Shown: piece after piece, positions 24,986 through 34,240 of the stretch | Layout: each line of letters opens with the position of its first letter | Position numbering within the stretch: the first letter of the stretch is position 1 | NCBI RefSeq assembly: GCF_019599505.1 | Contig: NZ_RKLT01000001.1 | Coordinates: 1,054,001-1,118,000 of the forward strand | DNA length: 64,000 nt | Source: Haloarcula nitratireducens | GTDB taxonomy: Archaea; Halobacteriota; Halobacteria; Halobacteriales; Haloarculaceae | Reading direction: 5' to 3' | The notes under the pieces: generated by a model | Databases searched by the model: none | The model's input: only the letters and a program-made list of their open reading frames with translations | Told to the model about the DNA's origin: nothing | Made by a program: the position numbers and the translations under genes

Positions 24986-26143
24986 TCAGACTCGCTTGAG
25001 CGTGACCCGGAACTCGGCACCGCCGTACTCGCTCTCGCCGACGGTGACGTCGCCGCCGTAGGACTCGGTCAGCGCCCGAACGAAGCCGAGGCCGAATCCG
25101 CTCCCGTCGCTCTCCGGGCCTTTCGCCCCCATCTCGAAGATCTCCTCGCGGAGGTGTTCGGGGACGCCCACGCCGTCGTCGGCGAACCGAACGACGATCT
25201 CGTCGGACCCGGACTCCTCGACGCTGATGACCACGTACACGTCGCCCTCGTTGTGGACGGCGGCGTTCGAGACGAGGTTCGTGAACACGGAGTCGAGGAG
25301 TTCACCGGCGAAGACCCGGTACTCGAAGGCCGACCGATCGAAGTCGACGGTCAGCGAGTCGTAGTTCGCCCCGACTTCCGTGACGGTCTTATCGAGTATC
25401 GACCCGAGCGGGCGCGGTTCGGGTTCGTCTTGCTGTTCGAGCGTCGAGACGAGCGAGCCGACGCGCTCGATGAGGTCGGCGGAACTGCGGGCGGCCCGCT
25501 GGATCTTGCCGGCGTACTCCTCGGTCTGACCCTCGACTTCCGTCGCGACGTCGTCGGCGAACCCGGCGATGACCTGCAAGTCGTTACCGAGGTCGTGACG
25601 CAGGAGGCGGTCGTACATCTCTATCATCTCCTTGCGCGTCTCTAAGTCCTGCCTGGCTCGTTCGAGTCGCTCGCGCGAGCGGATGTTGCTGATCGCCGTC
25701 GCGGCGTGAGAGGCCAGAATCTCCAGCGGTCGGCTGTGTTCCTCTCCGAAGGAACTCACGGTGGTCGAGCGGGTGACGAGTACCGCCGTCACGTCCCCGC
25801 CAACCTGTGCGGGGACGGCGAGCGTCGCCGTCACGTCCGAATCGGGCGTCATACCCGCCTCTTCGTCGGTCGCGACGACCGTCTCGCCGTCGTCGAACGC
25901 CCGCCGAGCGACGGCGCTCGGTTGGTCGCCCTGCGTCAGTCGAGGGTTCGTGCTGTGGACGACGCGCGGTTCGCCGTCCCGGACTTCGACGAACGTCGAA
26001 TACGAAAACTGAAAGAGGAGCGACATCGCCTCTAACGTGAGCGAGACGACTTCCTCGACGCTCTCACAGCGGTTGAGCGCCTGGCCGTACTTGTTCAGGT
26101 CGGCCACTTGCCTCGCGAAGTCCGGTTGTTCCTCGAATGACAT
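24986..26143 (-). CDS. GAF-domain sensor histidine kinase
   Basis: 385 soluble residues. A GAF domain (about 20-165) leads by a short coiled coil to the dimerisation helix with H-box LLRHDLGNDLQVIAGFADD (about 195), and an HATPase_c domain (about 275-384) with LVSNAAVHN (N box), FADDGVGVP (G1) and SGFGLGFVRAL (G2). The H-box HDLGN is the common haloarchaeal variant. No membrane segment or receiver is present and no response regulator lies nearby, as usual in haloarchaea. A T-rich box, ttttttatta on the minus strand near 26190, is the likely promoter. Confidence 0.93.
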   Translation of the reverse strand: MSFEEQPDFARQVADLNKYGQALNRCESVEEVVSLTLEAMSLLFQFSYSTFVEVRDGEPRVVHSTNPRLTQGDQPSAVARRAFDDGETVVATDEEAGMTPDSDVTATLAVPAQVGGDVTAVLVTRSTTVSSFGEEHSRPLEILASHAATAISNIRSRERLERARQDLETRKEMIEMYDRLLRHDLGNDLQVIAGFADDVATEVEGQTEEYAGKIQRAARSSADLIERVGSLVSTLEQQDEPEPRPLGSILDKTVTEVGANYDSLTVDFDRSAFEYRVFAGELLDSVFTNLVSNAAVHNEGDVYVVISVEESGSDEIVVRFADDGVGVPEHLREEIFEMGAKGPESDGSGFGLGFVRALTESYGGDVTVGESEYGGAEFRVTLKRV

Positions 26144-26277
26144 CGACTAGTTCCCCACGACGTGATTGTAAGCGAGAGGAGAGGGTAATAAAAAACCGTT
26201 TCGGGCGATTACAAGAAACGATACTCCGGAAACGTCGGGCGACAGTCGGCTGTACGGTTGGTTTTCGCTGCCGAGAC

Positions 26278-27345
26278 TCAGTCGAGTCTGTACCGGAGCA
26301 GCGCGGCGATCCCGCCGAGGTTCGCCAGTTGCTGGCCGGGGGCGAACTCCGCCGAGAAGACGGTCACGTCGCCGCCTTTCTGCTCGCTCGTCTCGATGAT
26401 ATCGTCGACGTCGATATCCCAGTCGCCCTCGCCGGCCCGTTCCAACCGGAGGCGTTCGTCCAGCACGAGCAGCGTCTCGATCGCGCCGAAGTCGGCGGCC
26501 TTCGCGACTTCCTGGGGACCGTAGGCGACCTCGCTCCCCTCGCCGATGCGGGTCATGAGCTCGTCGATGAGATCCGCCTCTTCCGCGATGCGGGTCTGCT
26601 GTTGGACGTCCTCGACGGCCCCGCGTTTGAGCACCTCGTGGACGCCGCGGTCGCCGACGCTCGCGGTGTCGACGACGGTTATCTGCTCGGCGACGTCCGG
26701 AATCTCCTCCTCGAAGTGATCCAGCGCGTCCTGTTTCGTGAAGCCGGGACCGGCGAGGATGTAGGCGTCCACGTCCTGCCGCTTCAGCACTTTCGCGAGT
26801 TCCCCGAACAGTTCGTCGCGGGGCCGAGCGTACTCGCCTTTCCCCGTCGTCGAGGTGATGACGGCCCGCTCCTCGGTGCCGTACTGGGCGACGGTGTGGA
26901 CGTGCGCTTCGCCCTCCTCGACGGTCGCGATGGCCACGTCGGGGTTCTCGGTGGCTTCGACGGCCTCTTCCAGCCGGTCGTTCTGGTCGGGTTTCCAGCG
27001 CTTCTCGACGGTCAGTTCGGTGTGTTCCTCGACGTTGATGGTGTGGTGAAAGCCCAGTTGGTCCTCGCGGGAGCACTCGACGATCTCGCCGCCGACCCGG
27101 AGGCGGTTGGCGAACTTCGCGAACTCGACGTCCGTGACCTCGATGGCCAGCCACATGGGCTCGCGCTCCCCGCCGGAGTCCCGGAGGTTGTCGTCGTTGC
27201 GCTGGATGCGCCGCGTGGTGTCACCGGAGACCCGGTCGCCGGGTTCGATGACGTACGAGAGGTGCCAGAGGTCGTCGAGCGTCTCGGGGACCACCTCGAC
27301 GCGTTCCCGACCCTCGCCGGTGGCTTCCCGGCTCTTGATCTGCAT
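26278..27345 (-). CDS. pelA: Pelota (Dom34), ribosome rescue factor
   Basis: 355 residues, three eRF1-like domains: Sm-like N-terminal domain ([20 protein letters not shown], about 18-37), central domain ([36 protein letters not shown]) and C-terminal domain ([36 protein letters not shown]). It lacks the GGQ of release factors, as expected of pelota. Pelota with an ABCE1/aEF1A partner enters the A site of stalled ribosomes and splits them. It starts a same-strand neighbourhood with two DUF4013 genes and RqcH upstream. Start ATG 27345. Confidence 0.96.
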   Translation of the reverse strand: MQIKSREATGEGRERVEVVPETLDDLWHLSYVIEPGDRVSGDTTRRIQRNDDNLRDSGGEREPMWLAIEVTDVEFAKFANRLRVGGEIVECSREDQLGFHHTINVEEHTELTVEKRWKPDQNDRLEEAVEATENPDVAIATVEEGEAHVHTVAQYGTEERAVITSTTGKGEYARPRDELFGELAKVLKRQDVDAYILAGPGFTKQDALDHFEEEIPDVAEQITVVDTASVGDRGVHEVLKRGAVEDVQQQTRIAEEADLIDELMTRIGEGSEVAYGPQEVAKAADFGAIETLLVLDERLRLERAGEGDWDIDVDDIIETSEQKGGDVTVFSAEFAPGQQLANLGGIAALLRYRLD

Positions 27346-27384
27346 GTCTCCCCCTCGGCCCGCCGGTCACAAGTGCCCTGCTAT

Positions 27385-28119
27385 TCACACTGCGGGCTGG
27401 CTCGCGGTGGACTCCTCGTCGGTTTCGGCCGTCAGTCCGAGTTCCGAGACGCCCACGCCGATGGCGTACGCGCTGGCGACGGAGCCGTAGAACAGGACGA
27501 ACGGCACGAGAAGCGCGCCGAGACCCGTCGCGCCCACCGCGCCGGCGACGACCTGTGCGAGGAAACCGACGACGACGGCGACGAGCCACCCGGTCGCGTA
27601 GCGGCGGTCACCGCCGACCGTCCGCAGGTGCGACGGCGAGAACGCCGCACCGAAGCGACCGGTCCGGGCGAACGCGGCGACGCCCGCCGGCGCGAGGTAG
27701 GCCGCGGCCAGCAACAGCAGGAACGACGCCGACAGCGCGAGCAGGGCCAGCAGTAGGCCGCCGACGGCGAGTAGTCCGGAGCGCGGGCCGACGGCACCGG
27801 CGGCGCTCCCCTCGACGACGATCACGGGAAAGAGGAACAGCCCGCCGACGAACGCGATAGCCACCGTCGGGACCAGCAGGTACACGAGCGAGATGACGAA
27901 CGCGACGACGCCGTCGACGAGCAGTTCGCCCCAGTCGTCGAACACCGGCGGCCGCTCGGGCTCGCCCGCGGCCACCTGCCGGATGACCCGGACGAGGTAG
28001 CCGTAGACGAACAAGAGCGGGACGAACAGGAACCCGAGCAGGCTCAACAGCCCGCCGACGAGTAGCGTCTCGCCCTTCTTCTCGCCGTTCCACGGGAATC
28101 TGAGTGCGTCTTCTAACAT
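27385..28119 (-). CDS. DUF4013 membrane protein (copy 1)
   Basis: 244 residues with about six membrane helices. The start MLEDALRFPWNGEKKGETLLVGG and then GYLVRVIRQVAAGEPERPPVFDDWGELLVDG contain the DUF4013 signature (PxFDDWGELLxDG, about residue 65). The C-terminus is acidic. A paralogue with the same order lies just upstream at 28348-29049. Function is unknown; the family is common and multi-copy in haloarchaea. A TATA-like tttatcc (minus strand) near 28215-28222 lies about 100 nt upstream of the ATG, leaving a leader of about 70 nt. Confidence 0.9.
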   Translation of the reverse strand: MLEDALRFPWNGEKKGETLLVGGLLSLLGFLFVPLLFVYGYLVRVIRQVAAGEPERPPVFDDWGELLVDGVVAFVISLVYLLVPTVAIAFVGGLFLFPVIVVEGSAAGAVGPRSGLLAVGGLLLALLALSASFLLLLAAAYLAPAGVAAFARTGRFGAAFSPSHLRTVGGDRRYATGWLVAVVVGFLAQVVAGAVGATGLGALLVPFVLFYGSVASAYAIGVGVSELGLTAETDEESTASQPAV

Positions 28120-28347
28120 GGGTTATCACCGTCACCGCCAGCGTCGCTCTGACCCGAAAACGGTCGGCAGTGACCCGCTGTGGCAGTAACAGTACGTATT
28201 TCGTCCGCCAAGGGGATAAACACCCACTGAGAGGAAGTCGCACGTCGCATACCGGGTACTGACTACGTGCGTCAGGATGGATAACTTGTGATGAGAACTC
28301 GCTCGTCCCTTACGCCCCGAAAAAATCCGACGAGTGCGTTCGTCCGC

Positions 28348-29049
28348 TCAGGCCACGGGTTGTCCGGTGGGCGCGTCGGGACCGTCCTCGACGGCGGGCA
28401 TCTCCCGGACCGCCGAGCCGATGGCGTGAACCCCCGCGACGTTCGCGTAGAACACGACGAAGGGGACGAGCACCGCGCCGACGACGACGGCGTTGAGCGC
28501 GCCGACGACGACGCTGGCGAGGAGGCTGATACCGAGGGCGACGAGCCACCCGGTCGCGTAGGTGCGGCTGAAGGCCAGCTGTCGAATCTCACGGGGCGAG
28601 AACGCCGCGCCGAGGCTGTCGGTACGGACCCAGGCCACGATGGCGGCGGGGATTACGTACGCGATGGCCAGCGAGACGACGGTCACGAGGAGCGCGGTGA
28701 GCAGGAAGATGAGGCCGACGACCAGTCCGCTCCCGGTTCCGTTCCCCCCGATGCCGAGGGTGAGTCCGCCCGCGAACACCGCCACCGCGACGACGGCGAC
28801 GGGGAGCAGCGAGTAGGCGAACCCGATGGCGAACGCCTTCAGGCCGTCTACGAGCAGCTCGCCCCACTCGTCGAACTCCGGCGGCTCCTCGACGCCGCCC
28901 AGAATTGACCGCAGGGACCGGACGACGTACCCCATCACGAGGAACGTCGGAACGAGCAGGACGCTAAAGACGAGCAGTAACCCGCCGATGACGACGTTCT
29001 TCAGGGCGCTGTCGCTGTTTCGCGGATAGTTTATGGCTTCTTGAAACAT
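28348..29049 (-). CDS. DUF4013 membrane protein (copy 2)
   Basis: 233 residues with the same plan as copy 1: MFQEAINYPRNSDSALKNVVIGG, then GYVVRSLRSILGGVEEPPEFDEWGELLVDGLKAFAIG in pieces, about six helices, and a short acidic tail. Copies 1 and 2 look like a tandem duplication separated by a 228-bp noncoding gap with no gene I can support. The promoter of copy 2 has a TATA-like box on the minus strand (29132-29139) and a 13-bp palindrome 3' of it. Function unknown. Confidence 0.9.
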   Translation of the reverse strand: MFQEAINYPRNSDSALKNVVIGGLLLVFSVLLVPTFLVMGYVVRSLRSILGGVEEPPEFDEWGELLVDGLKAFAIGFAYSLLPVAVVAVAVFAGGLTLGIGGNGTGSGLVVGLIFLLTALLVTVVSLAIAYVIPAAIVAWVRTDSLGAAFSPREIRQLAFSRTYATGWLVALGISLLASVVVGALNAVVVGAVLVPFVVFYANVAGVHAIGSAVREMPAVEDGPDAPTGQPVA

Positions 29050-29110
29050 TGTGGTCTCCTGATACGACTTCGAGGCCTCCCTTTCAGCACGAGCCTCCGC
29101 CGGTATCTAT

Positions 29111-29123
29111 TCGTATAATACGA
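29111..29123. promoter_or_regulatory. 13-bp palindrome in the DUF4013 copy 2 promoter
   Basis: TCGTATAATACGA is a perfect dyad around a central A. It lies between the minus-strand TATA-like box and the ATG, where a repressor would block initiation. A related CGTAT...ATACG dyad occurs at 11041-11059. Confidence 0.5.
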
Positions 29124-29131
29124 CCAACAAG

Positions 29132-29139
29132 TATATAAA
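29132..29139 (-). promoter_or_regulatory. TATA-like box of DUF4013 copy 2
   Basis: Read on the minus strand, tttatata, about 85 nt before the ATG at 29049, giving a 5' leader of roughly 55 nt. Confidence 0.4.
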
Positions 29140-29188
29140 CGTGCGTGAGCCGTGCTACTCCTCGACCGGCAGTAGAAGTAGTGACGCG

Positions 29189-31348
29189 CTACTCCTCGAC
29201 CATCCGGCTCCCGCCGGGCGGCAGGAACTCCTGAATCCGGTCGGGGCTGGCGACCTTCCGAACGAACGTCTCGTCGGCGAAGCGAGACTTGAACTCCCGG
29301 TAGAGCATCTTGGCGATGTCGTTCTGGGCGTACTGGCCCGGTTCGACGGTGATGCTCGTCGCCGCCTGCGGGCGGATCGCCGCCGGCGGGCCGCCGACGA
29401 CGCGCGTCTCGTCCTCGCAGGTGATGCCGACGGCGACGCTCGCTTCCGTGTCCTCGAAGTAGGTCCGGTCGCCTCGCACCGCGAACCCGCCCTTCTCCAG
29501 GTACTCGCCGCTCTCCGGCGTCTTCGACACCTGGTCGGGGTCGACCATGTAGACGTCGCCGGCGAAGCGGCCGTCCTTCCAGACCGAGGAATAGGAAACC
29601 GCGAACTGCGCGGCTTCGTCGAGCGAGGACTGCGGGAACTCGACCTCCTTCGCGGGTTCGCTCGGTCCGGTGGCCTTGAGGACGGTGACCGGGCCGCCGT
29701 GGGCCTGCGCGTGGAAGAACTTATCACCCCGTTCGAGGTACTTCTGGACCAGTTCCTCGTTGTCGTCGGCGTCCCGGCCGCCGATGACGAGGTAGCCGTC
29801 GGAGGTGTGGAACCAGCGGAACTGCTCGTACCACTGCTCGGTCGAGCGGACGGGAATCGAGGGTTCGTTCAGCCAGTCGGTCGGTTCGTCGTCCTCGTCC
29901 TCGTCGTCGCTCTCGGCCTCGGTCTCGGTGTCCTCGGCCTCCCACTGCTCGCGGCGCTCTTGAACGGCCTCTAGGTCCTCGCGGGTGTCCTCGATGGCCG
30001 CCAGCGCGCCCTCCTTCTTGCCCTCGATGCGTTTGGCCTCCTTGTACAGCTCGTCGGCGTTCTTCTCGACGCCGGTGTGGGCGTCCACCGTGACCCGCGT
30101 CCCGTCGATGTCGAGCGTCACGGTCCCCTCGGTGCCGTCGACGCCGACGACGGCCTCCGCGGCCGGGATCCCCTGCTCGGCCCCCTCCTCGAACGTCGCT
30201 TCGATCTCGGCCCACGGTACGTCCTCGGCCCGAGCGCCCTGCACCGTCGAGAGTACCTCGTCGACGAGGTCGTAGTTCGCGTAGAGGAGTTCCGCCTTCT
30301 CGCGTTCGGCCTCGGCGTCGGCCTCGAAGTCCTCGATGGCCTCCTCCTGTTGCTGGATTATGTGCTCGTACTTCGAGACCTCGGCCTCGAAATCCGGCCG
30401 TTGAGGTTCGCCGCCCTCGACCTGTTCCTCCCGCTGGAAGTTGAAGAAGTAGTCGTCCAGCGCGTCGTTGAACGACTCGAAGCGTTCGCTGTAGAGGTGG
30501 TCGTACTCGACGAGCGGGATCGGCGTCACGTCGACGCGGCGGCGGTTCGCTTCGCCGTCGCCGGCGTCGGCGTCGCCGGAGTCCCCATCCTCGGTCGATT
30601 CGTAGTACACGCGCGGGTCGAGGTCCCCCTCGCGCAGTTGCGTCGCGAGCTCCGAGACGACTTCGTACAGTCGCTCTAACTGCTCGTCGGTCAGATCCTC
30701 GACGGGGAGGTTGTACTCGATGTCGGCCCGCGAACAGAGTTCCTCGCCGTAGAGACCGCCGAAGTTCAACTGCGTGGCGAGGGTGCGGACGACGTCGGCG
30801 TCGGACTCGCGGATGCGCGCGGCGAACCCCTCGTAGTCGACCGTGAGCGGGTTGAACCGCGCCGAGGGGAACTCGTAGGGCGTCCCCGGCGCGACGGTGC
30901 GCGACTTGAGTCGAACGGTGTCCAGACAGTCGATGACCTCGCCGTGTTCGTCCAGCACGGCGACGTTACCGTCGCCGAACAGCTCCGCGACGATGGTGGT
31001 CGAGGCGTCCTCGCGGTCGAACTCCAGTTCGAGGATGCGGTCGAACTCGAACTGCTCGACGCGGGCGAGGTCCGCCCCCGACAGGCGGTTCCGGAGCATC
31101 ATGGCGAAGTCCGGCGGGCGGCCCGGCGCGTCCGGAACGTGTTCGGTCGCGGCGACGTGAGCGCGCTTGACGTCGCCCAACTCGATGATGAACTCGACGC
31201 GGCCGCGGTCGAAATCCCGCATCTTCAGTCTGACCACGTCGTCGTCGTCGTAGAGGTAGGCCTTGTCGAGCTTGGCCCCGATATAGTCGGAGAGTTCGCT
31301 CTCGAGCGCCGCGAGGTCGGCGCTCGTCAGTTCCCGCTTTTCGTCCAT
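29189..31348 (-). CDS. rqcH: Ribosome quality control factor RqcH (NFACT family)
   Basis: 719 residues. The NFACT-N domain (1-200: LTSADLAALESELSDYIG, RLKMRDFDRGRVEFIIEL), helix-hairpin-helix region (about 210-290), coiled coil (about 300-470 with many Glu/Lys/Arg) and NFACT-R domain (about 490-610: WYEQFRWFHTSDGYLVIGG, DKFFHAQAHGGPVTVLK) are all present, then NFACT-C. RqcH binds 60S/50S subunits with trapped peptidyl-tRNA and recruits tRNA-Ala for tail addition. It lies on the same strand as pelota, with two DUF4013 genes between. Start MDEKRELTSADL at 31348. Confidence 0.94.
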   Translation of the reverse strand: MDEKRELTSADLAALESELSDYIGAKLDKAYLYDDDDVVRLKMRDFDRGRVEFIIELGDVKRAHVAATEHVPDAPGRPPDFAMMLRNRLSGADLARVEQFEFDRILELEFDREDASTTIVAELFGDGNVAVLDEHGEVIDCLDTVRLKSRTVAPGTPYEFPSARFNPLTVDYEGFAARIRESDADVVRTLATQLNFGGLYGEELCSRADIEYNLPVEDLTDEQLERLYEVVSELATQLREGDLDPRVYYESTEDGDSGDADAGDGEANRRRVDVTPIPLVEYDHLYSERFESFNDALDDYFFNFQREEQVEGGEPQRPDFEAEVSKYEHIIQQQEEAIEDFEADAEAEREKAELLYANYDLVDEVLSTVQGARAEDVPWAEIEATFEEGAEQGIPAAEAVVGVDGTEGTVTLDIDGTRVTVDAHTGVEKNADELYKEAKRIEGKKEGALAAIEDTREDLEAVQERREQWEAEDTETEAESDDEDEDDEPTDWLNEPSIPVRSTEQWYEQFRWFHTSDGYLVIGGRDADDNEELVQKYLERGDKFFHAQAHGGPVTVLKATGPSEPAKEVEFPQSSLDEAAQFAVSYSSVWKDGRFAGDVYMVDPDQVSKTPESGEYLEKGGFAVRGDRTYFEDTEASVAVGITCEDETRVVGGPPAAIRPQAATSITVEPGQYAQNDIAKMLYREFKSRFADETFVRKVASPDRIQEFLPPGGSRMVEE

Positions 31349-31410
31349 GTCGATGGCTGTCGGCGGCGACGCAAAGGCCTGTCGGGACCGCTCGAACGCG
31401 ATGGCCGGCC

Positions 31411-32445
31411 TCAGAGCGTGTCCGCGATGGCCTCGCCGGTGTCAAGTCCGTTCCGCAGCGCCGCGTGCAGACGCGACTCCCCGGCCACCCAGTCGCCGGC
31501 GAAGAAGAGGTCGTGGTCTCTCGCCGTCGCGATCTCGTCGTGGTCGACGGTCGCCTCCGACTGGGAGTACCGCCAGTGCTGGTGGTCGGTCCAGTCGGGG
31601 TCGGTCAGTCGGTCGTCGTCCAAGAGGTGCGCCGTCCGCCGGGCGATGCGTTCGACGAGGGCGTCCGGCCGCTCGTCGTAGTTGGCGACCGACCAGCCCT
31701 CGTTCATCTGGACCAACAGCAGCGACTCGCCGTCGGGGACGTGGCCCGATTTGCACTCCTCGCGAGCGACCCAGCCGACGTCGTGGTCCTTGTCGGTGTT
31801 GACGGCGGCGTACCACGGCACGTCGAGTTCGAAGGGGTAGTGCAGGACGCCCGCGACGGCGGTCCGGTAGGGGACCGACGCGACGGTCTGTCGAATCGAG
31901 CGGCGGTCGTCGTGGCTCCACTCTGCCTGCCCGAGGATGTCCGCCGTCTGCGGGGCCGGCGGCGTCAGCAAGACGCCGTCGTACCGGCCGAAGTCGGTCC
32001 CCTCGTCGTCGTAGATGCGCCAGCCGTCACCGACCCGCTCCAGCGTCTCGACGGTGACCTCGTTGCGGACGTTCGCCTCCGTCTCGGCGAACAACCGTTT
32101 GGCGAGCTGCGTGATGCCCGCCTCGTAGGTCCACTTGTGTTCGTCGGCCTCTTTCCCCTCGCGAATCTCGCCGTCGCGCTCGAAGGCGTAGATCGGGTCG
32201 TCGACGTCGACGAGGCCGTCGGTGGGCAGTTCGTCGGTCACCAGTTCGGTGACGCGGTCGTCGGCGTCCTTGAGGTAGTTCGCGCCGTACTCGTAGACGC
32301 AGTCGTCCCTGCGACGAGTGGCCGCGCGGCCGCAGACGCCGCGGCTCTTCTCGAGGACCGTCACCTCGACCGATGCGTCACGGAGTGCGTACGTCGCCGC
32401 GGCACCGGCCGCACCGGCACCGACGACCGCCAGCGTCGCCGTCAT
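31411..32445 (-). CDS. NAD(P)/FAD-dependent oxidoreductase (renalase-like)
   Basis: 344 residues. The dinucleotide motif VVGAGAAGAAATYAL (residues 6-20) and second glycine segment RGVCGRAATRRRDDC (about 35-50) mark an amine-oxidase/renalase-type flavoprotein; the ending FFAGDWVAGESRLHAALRNGLDTGEAI (in pieces) is the C-terminal FAD-binding motif. The substrate is unknown. Start is the ATG at 32445 (MTATLAVVG); upstream codons run into the MBL gene. It is on the same strand as the MBL-fold gene, 65 nt downstream. Confidence 0.9.
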   Translation of the reverse strand: MTATLAVVGAGAAGAAATYALRDASVEVTVLEKSRGVCGRAATRRRDDCVYEYGANYLKDADDRVTELVTDELPTDGLVDVDDPIYAFERDGEIREGKEADEHKWTYEAGITQLAKRLFAETEANVRNEVTVETLERVGDGWRIYDDEGTDFGRYDGVLLTPPAPQTADILGQAEWSHDDRRSIRQTVASVPYRTAVAGVLHYPFELDVPWYAAVNTDKDHDVGWVAREECKSGHVPDGESLLLVQMNEGWSVANYDERPDALVERIARRTAHLLDDDRLTDPDWTDHQHWRYSQSEATVDHDEIATARDHDLFFAGDWVAGESRLHAALRNGLDTGEAIADTL

Positions 32446-32510
32446 GCCTAGAGGGTGGGCCGGACCGAGTAAATAACTCACCCAAGCGGCGGCGAGCCGC
32501 CGGCCCGCAC

Positions 32511-33221
32511 TCAGACGCTTTCGGCGAGTGCCCGGAGCGCGTCTGACCCGCCCGAGAGGAGCGGGTCGCCGTGGCCCATCGCCGCCACGTCGAAGGCGGG
32601 GATCCGCGACGCGAGACCGCGCACGCTCTCGCGCAGACGGTCCATGTCGTAGGAGTCCCCCCAGAACGGCGTGGTCAGCGCCCCCTCTTCCCCCCAGACC
32701 AAGTCGCCGAGAAACGCCGTCGACGCGGCTTCGTGGTAATAGACGAGGTGCCCGGGATTGTGCCCGGGCGTGTGATAGGCCGTAAAGCCCGCGACGGTGT
32801 CGCCCTCCGAGAGCGGTCGCCAGTCCACGTCGGGGAGCCGCGATAGCTGTCTGCTCGCCCGGTGGAACAGCCCCTTGTGGTGGAGCAGCCCCGGGTCCGC
32901 GCTCCCGTCGAGGAGGGACAGGTCCTCCCGTCCGATGTACACCGGCCCGTCGAACTCGGGGACGAGGCGATTCAGACCGCCGACGTGGTCGAGGTCGTAG
33001 TGCGTCACCAGCACCCGGTCGATATCCGCGGGGCCGTGCCCCGTTCCGTCGAGCTCGTCGACTATCGTCGGTTCGTTCCACCAGAGTCCCGTATCTACGA
33101 GCGTCAGGCCGTTCTCGACGCCGTCGAACACCGACCCGTCGACGAGATACGCGTTCGACATGAACGGCGGAACGAGCCCCAGTTCGAGCAGCCACACCCC
33201 CTCTCGGAGTCGCCGTACCAT
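32511..33221 (-). CDS. MBL-fold metallo-hydrolase
   Basis: 236 residues. Metal ligands HYDLDH (VTHYDLDHVGGL, about 70-81), HTPGHNPGH (about 132-140) and AFLGD (Asp near 155) and late MGHGDP define a glyoxalase II-like metallo-beta-lactamase fold. The HYDLDH variant replaces the usual HxHxDH first His pair, which is common in this subfamily. The substrate is unknown. A dyad-rich 182-bp region separates it from the divergent Tat-signal gene. Confidence 0.9.
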   Translation of the reverse strand: MVRRLREGVWLLELGLVPPFMSNAYLVDGSVFDGVENGLTLVDTGLWWNEPTIVDELDGTGHGPADIDRVLVTHYDLDHVGGLNRLVPEFDGPVYIGREDLSLLDGSADPGLLHHKGLFHRASRQLSRLPDVDWRPLSEGDTVAGFTAYHTPGHNPGHLVYYHEAASTAFLGDLVWGEEGALTTPFWGDSYDMDRLRESVRGLASRIPAFDVAAMGHGDPLLSGGSDALRALAESV

Positions 33222-33272
33222 ACCCTACTGTGGGGCCGAACCCGGAAAACGACGCTGAATCGCGGTAGTCAA

Positions 33273-33293
33273 TATCACCCGATAGCGGTGATA
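33273..33293. promoter_or_regulatory. Dyad TATCACC/GGTGATA between divergent genes
   Basis: Perfect 7-bp arms (33273-33279 and 33287-33293) around cgatagc, 52 nt before the MBL gene start and 110 nt before the Tat gene start. It could be an operator for either gene. Confidence 0.5.
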
Positions 33294-33324
33294 GTGTGAC
33301 CGGTTCATCCGGGTTCGAGCGACC

Positions 33325-33341
33325 GATAAGGGAATCTTATC
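33325..33341. promoter_or_regulatory. Dyad GATAAG/CTTATC upstream of the Tat-signal gene
   Basis: Perfect 6-bp arms around ggaat; a further gataag copy lies at 33356-33361. The position 40-80 nt before the start at 33404 suits promoter or operator elements. Confidence 0.45.
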
Positions 33342-33403
33342 CTACCGAGCCGAGCGATAAGCACCGATTGTTGATGCCACAGTGACTGTTGAGAACAGAG
33401 CAC

Positions 33404-34231
33404 ATGACAAGTGACCCGAACGAGCGGGAGTTCTCCCGCCGTGACGTCCTACGAGCGTCCGGCGGCGTCGCCGGCCTCTCGGGAACGGCGCGAATGGGGT
33501 GGGGGTCGTCCCTCTTCAGTCAGGACTGTCCCGACGCGACGCGAGAACCGAAGATGATAGACTGCGACTCCGCCACGAAGGCCGGTTGCGCCGACGACCA
33601 CCCGCGGACGGAGGAGCTCCGCGACGAGGTCGCAGCCACGCTGGACGACGACCTCTCGACGGTGGGTGCGCTCCTCGACGACGGATTCATCCCCTACTTC
33701 GACCTGCTCAACGACGGCGACTCCGGCGGCTGGTCCCACTGGCTGAACCCGGCGTACATCAGCGACGACTCGCTGCTCGACGCCGCCCGTCCGGCCTCGA
33801 TCATGGTGGACAACAAGTGGTGGCGACCGCTCGGCGTGATGTTCATCGCCACGGAGAACGGCGAACCGGTCGACCCGCCGTCGGTGTACGGCGACGACGA
33901 GGACGACGAGGAACGCTGCTCGCCGTGGCACCACCACGTCGGCCTGCCGGGTCGCTACGCGTGGTGGAAGTACCAGACGCTCTACGCCGGCGGGGCCGAC
34001 AGCGGCTTTCGCCTTCCCTGCCGCACGCCCTGCATGATGCACGTCTGGACGTATCCGAACCCGCACGGCGTCTACGCCCACGGTCCGCCGCCCCGAGGCC
34101 AGCGCGGCGGTCCGCCCGCCGAACCCGCCGGCTTCGAGACGGAGTACACGCCCGGCGAAGACGTCCTCGGCATCGACGTGGTGGCCGAGGAACTCCTCGA
34201 ACACGCCGCCGCGGCCTTCACTCGGCGGTGA
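33404..34231 (+). CDS. Tat-exported protein of unknown family
   Basis: 275 residues. The N-terminus MTSDPNEREFSRRDVLRASG is a twin-arginine signal (SRRDVL) with a weak hydrophobic region. The mature part has many aromatic residues and a His/Cys-rich centre: CSPWHHHVGLPGRYAWWKYQ (about 170-190), then CRTPCMMHVW (about 210-220) and NPHGVYAHGPPP, which could bind metal. No membrane helix follows. I do not recognise a family. The ATG at 33404 is chosen over an upstream TTG. Two dyads lie in the promoter region; its neighbour on the 3' side is convergent. Confidence 0.8.
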   Translation: MTSDPNEREFSRRDVLRASGGVAGLSGTARMGWGSSLFSQDCPDATREPKMIDCDSATKAGCADDHPRTEELRDEVAATLDDDLSTVGALLDDGFIPYFDLLNDGDSGGWSHWLNPAYISDDSLLDAARPASIMVDNKWWRPLGVMFIATENGEPVDPPSVYGDDEDDEERCSPWHHHVGLPGRYAWWKYQTLYAGGADSGFRLPCRTPCMMHVWTYPNPHGVYAHGPPPRGQRGGPPAEPAGFETEYTPGEDVLGIDVVAEELLEHAAAAFTRR

Positions 34232-34240
34232 CCGGTTCGG

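Noticed and set aside
33389..33403. TTG start for the Tat protein
   Set aside because: The ATG at 33404 gives a standard Tat N-terminus; no need for a rare start.
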